Assembly: GCA_025361125.1 (NCBI GenBank)
Contig: JANYBM010000159.1
Location: 1-32,000 of the forward strand
Length of the DNA: 32,000 nt
Source of the DNA: Holophagaceae bacterium
Lineage (GTDB): Bacteria; Acidobacteriota; Holophagae; Holophagales; Holophagaceae
Direction: 5' to 3'
The notes below the pieces were generated by a model. It saw nothing but the letters and a program-made list of their open reading frames with translations, was not told the origin of the DNA and made no database searches. Positions 7,200 through 15,800 of this stretch are shown here, in pieces. The number at the start of each line of letters is the position of its first letter. Position 1 is the first letter of the stretch. A program made the position numbers and the translations under genes.

Positions 7200-8423
7200 T
7201 CACCGGATCAGCCTGGGCAGGCGGACGGTGAAACTGGAGCCAAAGCCCTTGCCTCGACTGGCCACACGCAGCTCGCCATGGTGTCGCAGGATGATTTCCT
7301 TGCTCAGGAACAAGCCCAGCCCCGATCCCGGCGCCTGCCTGGTGAGTTCATCACCCACCCGATAGAAGGGTTGGAAGATGCGCGACAGCTCCTTTCCGGC
7401 AATGCCATTACCCTGGTCTGAGACAACGATAAAGACATCGTCACGGTCTCCGTCCAAGGTCACAGTGGTCTGCCGGGGGTCGTCCGCATATTTGTAGGCG
7501 TTGGAAAGCAGATTCTCGATTACAGTTCCCAGCGCTGTGGGATCCGCCATGGCCCAGATATCCCGGCCCAGTTCCATGGTCAAGTTCAAGGTGCTTGGCC
7601 CTAACCGATTGCCCATGCCTTCACAGACTGTCTTTAGCCAAGGGCCCAAATCCAAGGGTTCCAGCTTCAACTCCAAGCTCCCAGCTTCGGCCCGGGCGGC
7701 CTCAAGGAGGTTGCTGACCAGTTCGGTGAGGCGCCCCAGATCTTTTCCCATCAATTCGTGGATTCTGGCCTTTCGTTCTTCGCTGAGTTCCCTGGTGGCA
7801 AGCGTGTCGGTCCAAACCTGGAGCGCTGCGATGGGGGTCTTCAATTCATGGGTGACGGTGGCGATGAAGTTTCGCTGGCGCAGCACGAGTTCCATTTCGG
7901 TATTGAGTTTCCGGTAGATGTAAATGAGCCCCAGCAGGACGCCCAGGGCCATGAAACCGCCTTGGGCCGCCACGGTCCACAAGGCTTGGCGCCGTTGCCG
8001 GGCCAATGTATCCAAGGGATCTTTGCGAAGGGTGATGTAGGCGGACTGATCGAACAGCAGGGGGTCGTCGTCGGCCACGGGTTCGGCCACTACCGCCACA
8101 TAGGGGAAGCGCCCTTCGATGGCGGCGCGCCTGGTTTCCAGCGGAGGCAAATTCACTTCCTGGGCTTCCACCACCACCCGGCCCTGGATGCTGGGGCCGA
8201 GGCCCACGGCGGGAAAGGCCCGCAGCCGAGCCAGAATATCCTTGGTGTCCAGCTGCCAGGCTTCGGCCCGGCCCGCCCTTAACTGGCTGATGCGCGCATC
8301 CTGAAAGGCCTGGGTCTCGCGGATCTGCAGGCTGATCCACCACCCCAGCTGCGAGCAGAGCAGCAGTGACACGCTCCAAAAAATGATGCGCTGCGTGCGA
8401 ACCCTGCGGAGGTGGACTTTCAT
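7200..8423 (-). CDS. membrane sensor histidine kinase
   Basis: A 407-residue kinase. There are two membrane segments (about residues 13-33 and 146-170) flanking a periplasmic sensor region of about 110 residues that I do not recognise. Then come HisKA with the phospho-acceptor His192 in THELKTPIAALQ, and a HATPase domain with an N box (ENLLSNAYKY), G1 (VSDQGNGI), F (IFQPFYR) and G2 (GSGLGLFLSKEI). All catalytic boxes are intact. It is the first gene of the unit containing the ECF sigma and anti-sigma factors and has no adjacent response regulator. Its partner is therefore unknown: either a distant regulator, or a link to the sigma switch, which would be unusual. It is divergent from the kinase gene at 8606. 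Confidence 0.92.
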   Translation of the reverse strand: MKVHLRRVRTQRIIFWSVSLLLCSQLGWWISLQIRETQAFQDARISQLRAGRAEAWQLDTKDILARLRAFPAVGLGPSIQGRVVVEAQEVNLPPLETRRAAIEGRFPYVAVVAEPVADDDPLLFDQSAYITLRKDPLDTLARQRRQALWTVAAQGGFMALGVLLGLIYIYRKLNTEMELVLRQRNFIATVTHELKTPIAALQVWTDTLATRELSEERKARIHELMGKDLGRLTELVSNLLEAARAEAGSLELKLEPLDLGPWLKTVCEGMGNRLGPSTLNLTMELGRDIWAMADPTALGTVIENLLSNAYKYADDPRQTTVTLDGDRDDVFIVVSDQGNGIAGKELSRIFQPFYRVGDELTRQAPGSGLGLFLSKEIILRHHGELRVASRGKGFGSSFTVRLPRLIR

Positions 8424-8430
8424 GGGGACA

Positions 8431-8564
8431 GTATGAGGTATGGAGTATGAGATGTGGGCGGTGTGCTTGGGACTTGTAAGCTTCGACTTTCGACTCTCAA
8501 CTTGAGCCTTGGGGCTTGAGACTCGCCACCTTATTGAACCCCAACCCTCGTATCTCCCACCTCA
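8431..8564. repeat. heptanucleotide and palindromic repeat in divergent promoter gap
   Basis: The gap between the two divergent kinase genes is built of 7-mers. Positions 8431-8451 read gtatgag / gtatgga / gtatgag. Positions 8461-8523 read gtgtgct / tgggact / tgtaagc / ttcgact / ttcgact / ctcaact / tgagcct / tggggct / tgagact; eight of these nine have C as the next-to-last or last base and eight end in CT or GC. The outer ends are also inverted: tgaggtatggagtatgag at 8434-8451 against ctcgtatctcccacctca at 8547-8564. The core cgccaccttattgaa (8524-8538) recurs inverted at 26896-26910. Promoters for both kinase genes must lie within or next to this tract. Confidence 0.6.
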
Positions 8565-8605
8565 CTTCTTGGCAGTTCCTGCGGGTAGCGTCATGCTGAT
8601 AGGTC

Positions 8606-10075
8606 ATGAACTCCAATCTGAATCCGATCCCGAAACCGGGCACTCCATCTGGCGGAACGACCAGGGGAGACAGCGGCCTTGCCACAAGTGCTGGCCAACG
8701 GGTGGCTCAGGCGCCGGAAGTCAAGGTCGAGGGCTCGGCTAAGGTTTTGGCGGATCTGGTGCAGGCTCAGCGTCAGGTAAGCCAGGTGACCCTTGAGCTG
8801 AGTGAGCTGAAGAGCAGCCTGGGGCGGCGGGGCCATCAGATGTCCGTGTTGCAGCACGTGGCCGAAATTCTAGCTGCCACCACCAAGGCGACCCAAGTGG
8901 CGGATGTGGTTTCAGATGTCATGGTGCAAGAATTCGGCTCCAAGCGTTGTCTGGTATGGGTACTCGAGGATGGCGGCACCACCTTTCAGCCGCGCAGTGG
9001 CTTTGGCATATCCAAAGGGGATTGGACTGATTTGCGTCTGCCAGCTCCCAATCCATTTCCCGATTCGCCCATTGTGCTTTACCAGTGTCAGTGGCTGGAA
9101 AACAATCTGATGGGTCCGGTGGTGGAAAAACTCAAGATGGATTCCAACACCCGGATTTTCTTCGTCCCTTTTGAGAATCAGCTGCTCGTCATGGGTTTTG
9201 CCATTTTGGCCTTACCGGCGGGGCACCAATGGCTGGAAGAAGATCTTGACGCCCTGTCCATCCTTCAGCAGCTGGCGGCGGTGAGCATTTACAACGCCTG
9301 GCTGTTTAGGGATCTTTCAGAACAGCGGGACGCCCTTCAGAATCAAACGCTCGCGCTGGAAAAGGCCAATACCGCACTCAGGGATTCCGATCGCATCAAA
9401 AGTGAATTCCTGGCCCTCACCAGCCACGAATTAAGGACGCCGCTGACGGGCATCCTTGGCTTTACGCGCCTTGTGATAGACGGGCTTTATACTTCCGAAG
9501 CTGATATGAAACAGATGCTCCAGGCGAGCTATTCCAGCGGGAAACACCTGCTTGAACTTTTGAACGATATTTTGGATCTGGCCAAAATCGAGAGTGGCAA
9601 ACTGGAAGTCCGCTGTGAGCCCATGAGTCTGTATGTGGCGGTCGAAGAGGCCCGGCCCATCGTGGAGGCGTATCCTCGCCATGAAGGCGTGGAGCTGATC
9701 TTCCCGACCAACCTTGCAGAGATTCCCGAGGTGATGGTGGATCCCGGGCGGCTCCAGCAAGTGCTCCTCAATTTGCTTTCTAATGCCCTGAAATTCACCA
9801 AGGATGGAAGCGTGGAGATCCGCGTGGAGCGTGGCCCTGGTATCGCCATGCTGCATGTCGTGGACACGGGAATCGGGGTCAGCACGGATGCCCAAGCGCG
9901 GTTGTTCCAGAAGTTTGTTCAGGCCGAAGGCGGCCATGCGAGGGAATACGGCGGCACAGGCTTGGGCCTCGTGATCTGTAAGCGGCTGATGGAAATGATG
10001 GGAGGGAGCATTTCACTTTTCAGCGAAGGGCAGGGCAAAGGCACCACGATGACCTTGACCATGCAAATAACCTGA
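8606..10075 (+). CDS. soluble sensor histidine kinase (GAF-like + HisKA + HATPase)
   Basis: A 489-residue cytosolic kinase without membrane segments. A Pro/Gly-rich N-terminus is followed by a coiled helix (residues about 45-75) and a GAF-like sensor (about 85-235, ending in SIYNAWLF). Next is a signalling helix, then HisKA with His274 in TSHELRTPLTGILGF, then HATPase with an N box (LLNLLSNALKFTKDG), G1 (VVDTGIGVS), F (LFQKFVQ) and G2 (GGTGLGLVICKRL). All catalytic elements are present. There is no receiver or output domain. The next gene, 4 bp downstream, is a paralogue with the same architecture but a degenerate catalytic part, so the two products may form a heteromeric kinase. The start ATG has only a weak ribosome binding site (ataggtc). 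Confidence 0.92.
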   Translation: MNSNLNPIPKPGTPSGGTTRGDSGLATSAGQRVAQAPEVKVEGSAKVLADLVQAQRQVSQVTLELSELKSSLGRRGHQMSVLQHVAEILAATTKATQVADVVSDVMVQEFGSKRCLVWVLEDGGTTFQPRSGFGISKGDWTDLRLPAPNPFPDSPIVLYQCQWLENNLMGPVVEKLKMDSNTRIFFVPFENQLLVMGFAILALPAGHQWLEEDLDALSILQQLAAVSIYNAWLFRDLSEQRDALQNQTLALEKANTALRDSDRIKSEFLALTSHELRTPLTGILGFTRLVIDGLYTSEADMKQMLQASYSSGKHLLELLNDILDLAKIESGKLEVRCEPMSLYVAVEEARPIVEAYPRHEGVELIFPTNLAEIPEVMVDPGRLQQVLLNLLSNALKFTKDGSVEIRVERGPGIAMLHVVDTGIGVSTDAQARLFQKFVQAEGGHAREYGGTGLGLVICKRLMEMMGGSISLFSEGQGKGTTMTLTMQIT

Positions 10076-10079
10076 TCCC

Positions 10080-11507
10080 ATGTCCACCACCCAACCCATG
10101 CCATTGCAACCGGCGCCCGAACAGGGGCGGGACCATTTAACTGGCGACTTTGGCTCAGCGGTGGAAGCGTGGCGAATGGTGTTGCAGGCGGACACCAAGC
10201 TGGATCAGATGACCGAGACCGTGAATGGCCTGATGGGCCAACTCTGGCAGCGCAGCCGCCAGATGATGCGGATTCGCAATCTGGCGGAACATCTCTCCAT
10301 TTCCGGGCGCCCCAAGGACCTGGGAGAACACCTGCTGGGGGCCATTTACGGTGAGCTGGGTTGTGTCCATGGGGTGCTTTGGCGTTTGGGCGCCATGGGT
10401 TTTGAAGCAGTGGCCTCCTTGCGCCTTGACGATATAAATCTAGACAATCACACCTTACCCGCGCCCAATCCTTTTCCAGCCTTAGCGATGCTGGCTTTCC
10501 AGGCCCAATGGCTTGACATGGGCATTCTCCCCGCAGCCATCCAGGCGTTGCGTGTTGACCCTCGCACAGAGCTTTACTACCTTCCCTTCGAATTCAATCT
10601 CAACCTGTCAGGCTTTGTCCTGATTGCCCTACCCAGAGGGCGAGCCTTCTCAGAATCCGAGCAGGAATTTCTGAGCGTTATTCAACGGATGACCGCGTTG
10701 GTGCTGGACAACACCTGGTTGTACCGGAGTTTGAAAGACCGGGAGGAGAAGTTGGAAACCCTGGCCCTTCATCTGCACGCCCAGAAGAAAGAGCTTACCC
10801 AGGCCCACCAAACTTTGCGGGATGTGGAAGCTACCCGCCTGGCCTTCATCTCTTTCGCAGGAGAAGCGCTGAGGAATCAACTCACCAGTCAGCTCGGTTA
10901 CCTGCGTCTGCTGATGGACGGCGCCGGAGAGGAAGATGAGCGCGCGGCCTTCCTGAAAGGCAGCAGCCTGCTTGGCTCTCAGATGCTTGGCGTGCTGAAC
11001 GATCTGGTGGAATGGACCAAACTGGCGGGCGGCGCGCCCATGGAAGAGCCCCATGCATTGGCTCTAGGCCCGGTGATTGATGAATTAAAGTGTGTTTTTG
11101 GTACCTTTCCTGCCAAAAAACACGTCCTGATTGATTGGCCATTCACGGAAGGAGTGCCAGAAATCGTAACCGACCCTGAGCGACTCAAGCAGGTCCTGTT
11201 GAACCTATTGCTGAGGGCACAAAACGATCTGGATCAGGGCTTCATTCCATTCTGGATCGAACGGACTCCCATGAGCCTGGACTTGAGCCTCCGTTTGGGC
11301 ATGGCCAAACTGGACCCGGCCCTGGCTCGAGCTGCCCTCGCGCCCCATGCCTTTGATGGCGAATCGAATTTTGCCCAAGGACAGGTCGGCGCAGGTCTGG
11401 GCCTTGTGATGTGCCATCGGATGATGAAAGCCGTGGGCGGGAATTTACGAATTGACTCCTCTGATGATGGCGGCAGCATCATCAGTGTGGAAGTGCCGAT
11501 GGCGTGA
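10080..11507 (+). CDS. degenerate histidine kinase paralogue (pseudokinase)
   Basis: A 475-residue protein collinear with the preceding kinase, including the shared LPAPNPFP block inside the GAF-like sensor and the same coiled segments. The H box reads AGEALRNQLTSQLGY, so the phospho-acceptor position is Glu262 instead of His. The N box reads LLNLLLRAQNDL and lacks its key Asn, and the G1 DxGxG motif is missing, while the G2 motif (GAGLGLVMCHRM) survives. It should not autophosphorylate. The frame is intact and codon use looks normal, so it is a maintained gene rather than debris. It is likely a regulatory subunit or dimer partner of the upstream kinase, created by tandem duplication. Confidence 0.88.
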   Translation: MSTTQPMPLQPAPEQGRDHLTGDFGSAVEAWRMVLQADTKLDQMTETVNGLMGQLWQRSRQMMRIRNLAEHLSISGRPKDLGEHLLGAIYGELGCVHGVLWRLGAMGFEAVASLRLDDINLDNHTLPAPNPFPALAMLAFQAQWLDMGILPAAIQALRVDPRTELYYLPFEFNLNLSGFVLIALPRGRAFSESEQEFLSVIQRMTALVLDNTWLYRSLKDREEKLETLALHLHAQKKELTQAHQTLRDVEATRLAFISFAGEALRNQLTSQLGYLRLLMDGAGEEDERAAFLKGSSLLGSQMLGVLNDLVEWTKLAGGAPMEEPHALALGPVIDELKCVFGTFPAKKHVLIDWPFTEGVPEIVTDPERLKQVLLNLLLRAQNDLDQGFIPFWIERTPMSLDLSLRLGMAKLDPALARAALAPHAFDGESNFAQGQVGAGLGLVMCHRMMKAVGGNLRIDSSDDGGSIISVEVPMA

Positions 11508-11517
11508 AAAAGGCCAT

Positions 11518-11547
11518 GCGCTATGAGCCTCCAGCGCGGTTCTTTTT
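11518..11547 (+). terminator. possible intrinsic terminator after the kinase pair
   Basis: A 5-bp GC-rich stem (gcgct / agcgc) with a 10-nt loop is followed by ggttcttttt. An upstream aaaaagg could extend pairing with the T-run. The stem is short, so strength is doubtful, but the position 10 nt after the stop of the second kinase gene is right. Confidence 0.4.
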
Positions 11548-11581
11548 AATTCGGAGCAGTGGCCCCAAAATCGAAGTCCTT

Positions 11582-11658
11582 TAGCTGATACCTGATGGCA
11601 GATACCTGAAGCTGATTGGCTCTACAACCCTCCACCCGGTAGCCTAGAAGCTGGAGCC
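11582..11658. repeat. degenerate heptanucleotide tract before the aminotransferase gene
   Basis: The sequence divides into 7-mers: tagctga / tacctga / tggcaga / tacctga / agctgat / tggctct / acaaccc / tccaccc / ggtagcc / tagaagc / tggagcc. The first four share a T...GA frame and the last three an AGC(C) ending. The putative ribosome binding site ggag (11653-11656) of the next gene sits inside the last unit, so the tract reaches into the translation start region. Confidence 0.45.
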
Positions 11659-11662
11659 TGCG

Positions 11663-12871
11663 ATGCCTTATACCCGACGCGAGACCTTCCTTCCTTTCAC
11701 GCGACCCATGATTGGGCAGGCTGAAATTGATGAAATGATTGATTCCATCCACAGCGGCTGGATCACCACGGGGCCCAAGAGCGCGCAGTTTGAAGAAAAA
11801 CTTCAACGCTACAACGGTGTACCCCATTGCCGGGTCATGAACAGTGCCACCACGGCCCAGGAAATCACGATGCAGGTGCTGGACCTGCAACCGGGCGATG
11901 AGGTCATCACCACCTCCTTGACGTGGGTTAGCACGCTCTCCACGGTCGTCCTGCAAGGTGGAATCCCAGTGTTGGTGGACATTGACCCGGTGACGCTCAA
12001 CCTGGATCCCGCCAAGCTCGAAGCGGCCATCACGCCGCGTACCGTCGGCATCATTCCCGTGCATCTCACGGGCTTGCCCTGTCCCATGGAGGAGATCTGG
12101 GCCATCGCTGAAAAGCACGGCCTTTGGGTGGTGGAAGACGCCGCCCAAGCCATGGGGGCGACCTACAAGGGCACGAAGATGGGCGGTGATCCGCGTTCGG
12201 TGATGAGCGTTTACAGTTTTCATCCGAACAAGAACATGACCACGGGCGAAGGAGGCGCCATCGCCTTCTTCAAGGACGAATTTCTGCCGCGCATCCAGCG
12301 CCTACGTTTCCATGGCATCGAGCGGGACGCGTGGAAGCGCCAGAGCAAGGAAGGCAGCGTGCATATTGATGTGGTGGAGCCCGCCCGCAAGGCCAATTTC
12401 ATGGACCTGCAAGCCGCCTTGGGCCTGCATCAGATCAAGCAGCTGGATGGCTTCAATGCACGGCGGCGCCAGCTTTTCCATCGCTACCTGGAATTGTTCA
12501 AGGGCATGGACGAAGTGCTGCTGCCGACGCCTGGCGACGACATACATGGCCACTGCTTCCATTTGTTCGTGCTGCGCATCCTGCCTGAAAAAACGGGCCT
12601 CAGCCGCGATGAATTCGTAGGCGCCTTGAAAGAAGAAAACATCGGCACCGGCATCCACTACCGCCCTGCCCACGTCCATTCTTTCTACCGCGATTACTAC
12701 TCTGAGCACGCCCATGCCATGCCAAAAGATGGCCTGCCCCATGCGGAATGGAGCGGTGAGCGACTGCTGTCCTTGCCACTCTGGCCTGGGCTTTCAGAAG
12801 AGGATCAGGATCAAGTGGTGGCGACCATCAAGCAGGTGATCACCAAGGCGAAAAGAAACCTTTCTGTGTAA
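11663..12871 (+). CDS. DegT/DnrJ/EryC1/StrS family sugar aminotransferase
   Basis: A 402-residue PLP-dependent fold-type I enzyme of the sugar aminotransferase family, which transaminates nucleotide-linked keto sugars for envelope glycans. Key parts: the N-terminal PFTRPMIGQAEIDEM block, GWITTGPKSAQFE, the cofactor segment NSATTAQEI, VVEDAAQAMGATYKG with the PLP-contacting Asp, and SFHPNKNMTTGEGGAI with the Schiff-base Lys190. The closing HYRPAHVHSFYRDYY block is typical of ArnB/PseC-like members. The keto-sugar substrate cannot be fixed from sequence alone. ATG 11663 has a ribosome binding site (ggag, 6-nt spacer). No sugar-nucleotide dehydratase, epimerase or glycosyltransferase is nearby, so it is an orphan here. 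It converges on the GH44 gene with only 14 bp between stops. Confidence 0.92.
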   Translation: MPYTRRETFLPFTRPMIGQAEIDEMIDSIHSGWITTGPKSAQFEEKLQRYNGVPHCRVMNSATTAQEITMQVLDLQPGDEVITTSLTWVSTLSTVVLQGGIPVLVDIDPVTLNLDPAKLEAAITPRTVGIIPVHLTGLPCPMEEIWAIAEKHGLWVVEDAAQAMGATYKGTKMGGDPRSVMSVYSFHPNKNMTTGEGGAIAFFKDEFLPRIQRLRFHGIERDAWKRQSKEGSVHIDVVEPARKANFMDLQAALGLHQIKQLDGFNARRRQLFHRYLELFKGMDEVLLPTPGDDIHGHCFHLFVLRILPEKTGLSRDEFVGALKEENIGTGIHYRPAHVHSFYRDYYSEHAHAMPKDGLPHAEWSGERLLSLPLWPGLSEEDQDQVVATIKQVITKAKRNLSV

Positions 12872-12885
12872 TTTTGAAAAGCTGA

Positions 12886-15800
12886 TCAATTCCATATCAC
12901 CACCGTGATGCTTTGTGCGGGCAGCGTCATCATAAAGGCGTTCACAAGCGTGATTGGTATATCGCTCAAGTGAGTGGGCACGATGGAATTGCCCTGCACT
13001 GAAGAAGTGGTGGTGATCTGGTAGATCTGCGCAGTGCTGAAGGCCTGGGTATGCGTCAGGGTCAGGCCAGCGGTATGGCTCACGGTGTCCTTGTTGAGCA
13101 AGACGGTGACTACGCGATTGGGATGACCTGCATCCAGGCTCGAATAGACCGAAGCCTTCGCGATATCCGATGCGGTAGCTTCGAAACTGGTATCGCCAAA
13201 ACCCGCCCCCGCGCCGTCGTAATTTCTGTAGATCCTGAAGGCGCCAAACAGGAAAGTTTCCACGCTTTGCAAGGGCCAGACATTGGCTGCGAAAACGCTG
13301 TCCCGGCCGAAGATGCCCAGGCAGTCGGCCTCGGCGATGGCGCCGGAAATGTGATCCTCGCCGCCATGGTTGTATTCGCTGAAGGCGAGCTTGGTGCCCG
13401 GGTATTGCGCGGCGATCTTCGCCATCATGCGAGGGATGAGCTGGATGGGCCCCAGGGTGGACCACTGGGTGATCCAACTAGTCTCGGTGTAGGTGGTATC
13501 CCACAACGAGCGAGGAGCCTGGACCCGGGCGGCCACGACGGCTGGTGAATTGTCTTGATTGACAATGCGTACACCGCCGCCTTGGGCTTCGGAGTACCAG
13601 TGGAGGTCAAGGACATCCAGCAGGCGCTGCCCCTGGGTTTGACTGGCGGAATTCATCTGGGCTAGGTAGTAGTCCAGAAAATCCCCATGAGCCGCTGCAT
13701 CCGGGGCGTTCTGCAGGTTCACAAAACCGTTCCAGCCGTAGCTCACAGGCCCGAATACCAATGCCTGGGAAACCTGATCCTTGATGGCCGCAGCCGAGGC
13801 GATGCTCAGCGGCAGGAACTGGTCGTAGCGCAGGGCCGTCCGCTGGATTTCAAGATGCGTGCTGTTCCAGAGGTCCGGCTCGTTGTCGAGCATGTAGAAG
13901 ATGGGCCTGTTCGCATCGGTTTTGGCGGTGGGGAATTTGGAATCCAGCCAATGCACGAATTCATCCTGGTAGACCTTTCCATCGGTGGTGTCGGGCGTGG
14001 TGGTAAGCGCCGTGGGCTTCTTGGGGAGATTCGGAAAGAACCGAGTGCTGACTGGATTGCTGACGTTGACGTTTCCCGCCTCATCTGCTGCCACCCAACC
14101 TTGCATGGGCAAGGTGACGATGATGGCCGCGTTGGCTGCCTGCGCATTGGCCACTGAAGGCCGCACGGCCTCACCGGGGACCGTACTGGAGCTGAGGTAA
14201 CTGTCGCTGCTGTAAGGGCCCCAATCAGAGCCCGCATTGCTGGCGTTGGTCTCCCAGTTGTAGGCCGTCCAGCGATTTCCCCCGAGACGGCCAATGGTGG
14301 TGCCGCTGGGCATGGTGGACCAGTTGCCGCCATTGAATCCGTAGATCCATTTAGAGATGGGATGGGCGTTGTGGCCTGAGTGCAGCACGAATTGGAGATC
14401 TGCAGCTCCGGGGTTGCCAGGGGTGATGAAGCCGCCAGTGTTGACCGTGACGGTAGCTATGGCAGTCGTGTTGCCTGCGCTATTGACGGCGGTCAGTGTG
14501 TACGTTGTGGTGGTGGTGGGGTTCACGTTTACCGAGCTCCCCGTCACGGCACCAATGACTGGTGCGATGGTGAGGCTAGTGGCGCCGCTCACGGTCCAGG
14601 TGAGCGTGCTGGTTTGACCGGACTGAATGGTGCTGGGTGACGCGGTGAAGGCGCTGATGACCGGCGGTGGTGCCACAGCCACAGTGACGGTGACGGTTTG
14701 GGTGGTACTGCCGTGGGGACCCGTGGCGGTAAGCGTGTAGGTCGTGGTGGCACTGGGATTCACGGTAAGCGTCGTGCCCCGCACCAGGCCGATGGGCGTG
14801 CCTGTATTTGGCGTGATGAAGACGGTGCTGGTGTCTGTGACGGCCCAGTTCAGGATGCTGTTCTGGCCCATGGAAATAATGGCGGGTGAAGCGCTGAGGG
14901 TGATCGTGGGCGCTGGGCCGGTGGGGTCGGCAGTGAAGATGGTGCCCATCTGGACGACTTCCAGATCTGAGCCTTTGATGCCGTTCAGGGATTGCAAATC
15001 ATTGTTATCCCAGCCTGGGTTCGGCGCGCCGCTCAGGAACCAGCGACTGCCGTTATCGGCGAGGATCATGCCGTAGGTTTTCAACGCCTGCAACACCACT
15101 CGCGATTGAGGCGGGTAGCCGCTAATGTTCACGTTCGCCTTGAGCCGAACACGCATTCCCATCGGTGGCGCTGAGGTGCTGGTGTTGCTGGAAGCCCAAT
15201 GGCTGGCGGGTGCTACGTAGGCCCTGCGAGACGTTGGCACCGTAAAGCGCAGTGCGTGGGTGATGGCACCCGCAGCTACTTCATCGAAACGCGCCAGGCC
15301 TGGAAAGATAGGCAGGCCCGCAGCATCCGCGCTGGTCCAGCCGTAGGGTCGAACAGTGTTGGTCTTCAGATCCCAAATGGAACCACTATCTGCGTTCCAA
15401 CTGCCGTTGCCTTGGAGTTGTGAGCCATACAGTTCGTAAAGGATGCAGTTATCGCGATCCAAAAGGAGCACATGACGGTCGCCGGCAGTGGCGAGGGGAT
15501 CATCGCCCTCAATCGGGGCGGGAGAAGGCACAGGCATTGGACCGGGGTCACTTTCATCTCCATAGGCCTGATAGTTGATGGCCACTTTGGCTTGTGTTCC
15601 GCTGACCACGCCGTAGGGAATACCAATGCTGGATCCCTGCCAAAGGCCCGATCCGAAATCGGCCTTCAAGCCGCTAGTGGCACCGATGAAGCTAATGATC
15701 GAGGCGCTGTTTGGATCCACGGGGGAAGCAGAGATATTCTGGTTCCAAGCATTGGTATCCGGGAATGCCCGGTAGCTGTGCAGATTGGAATTGATACCGA

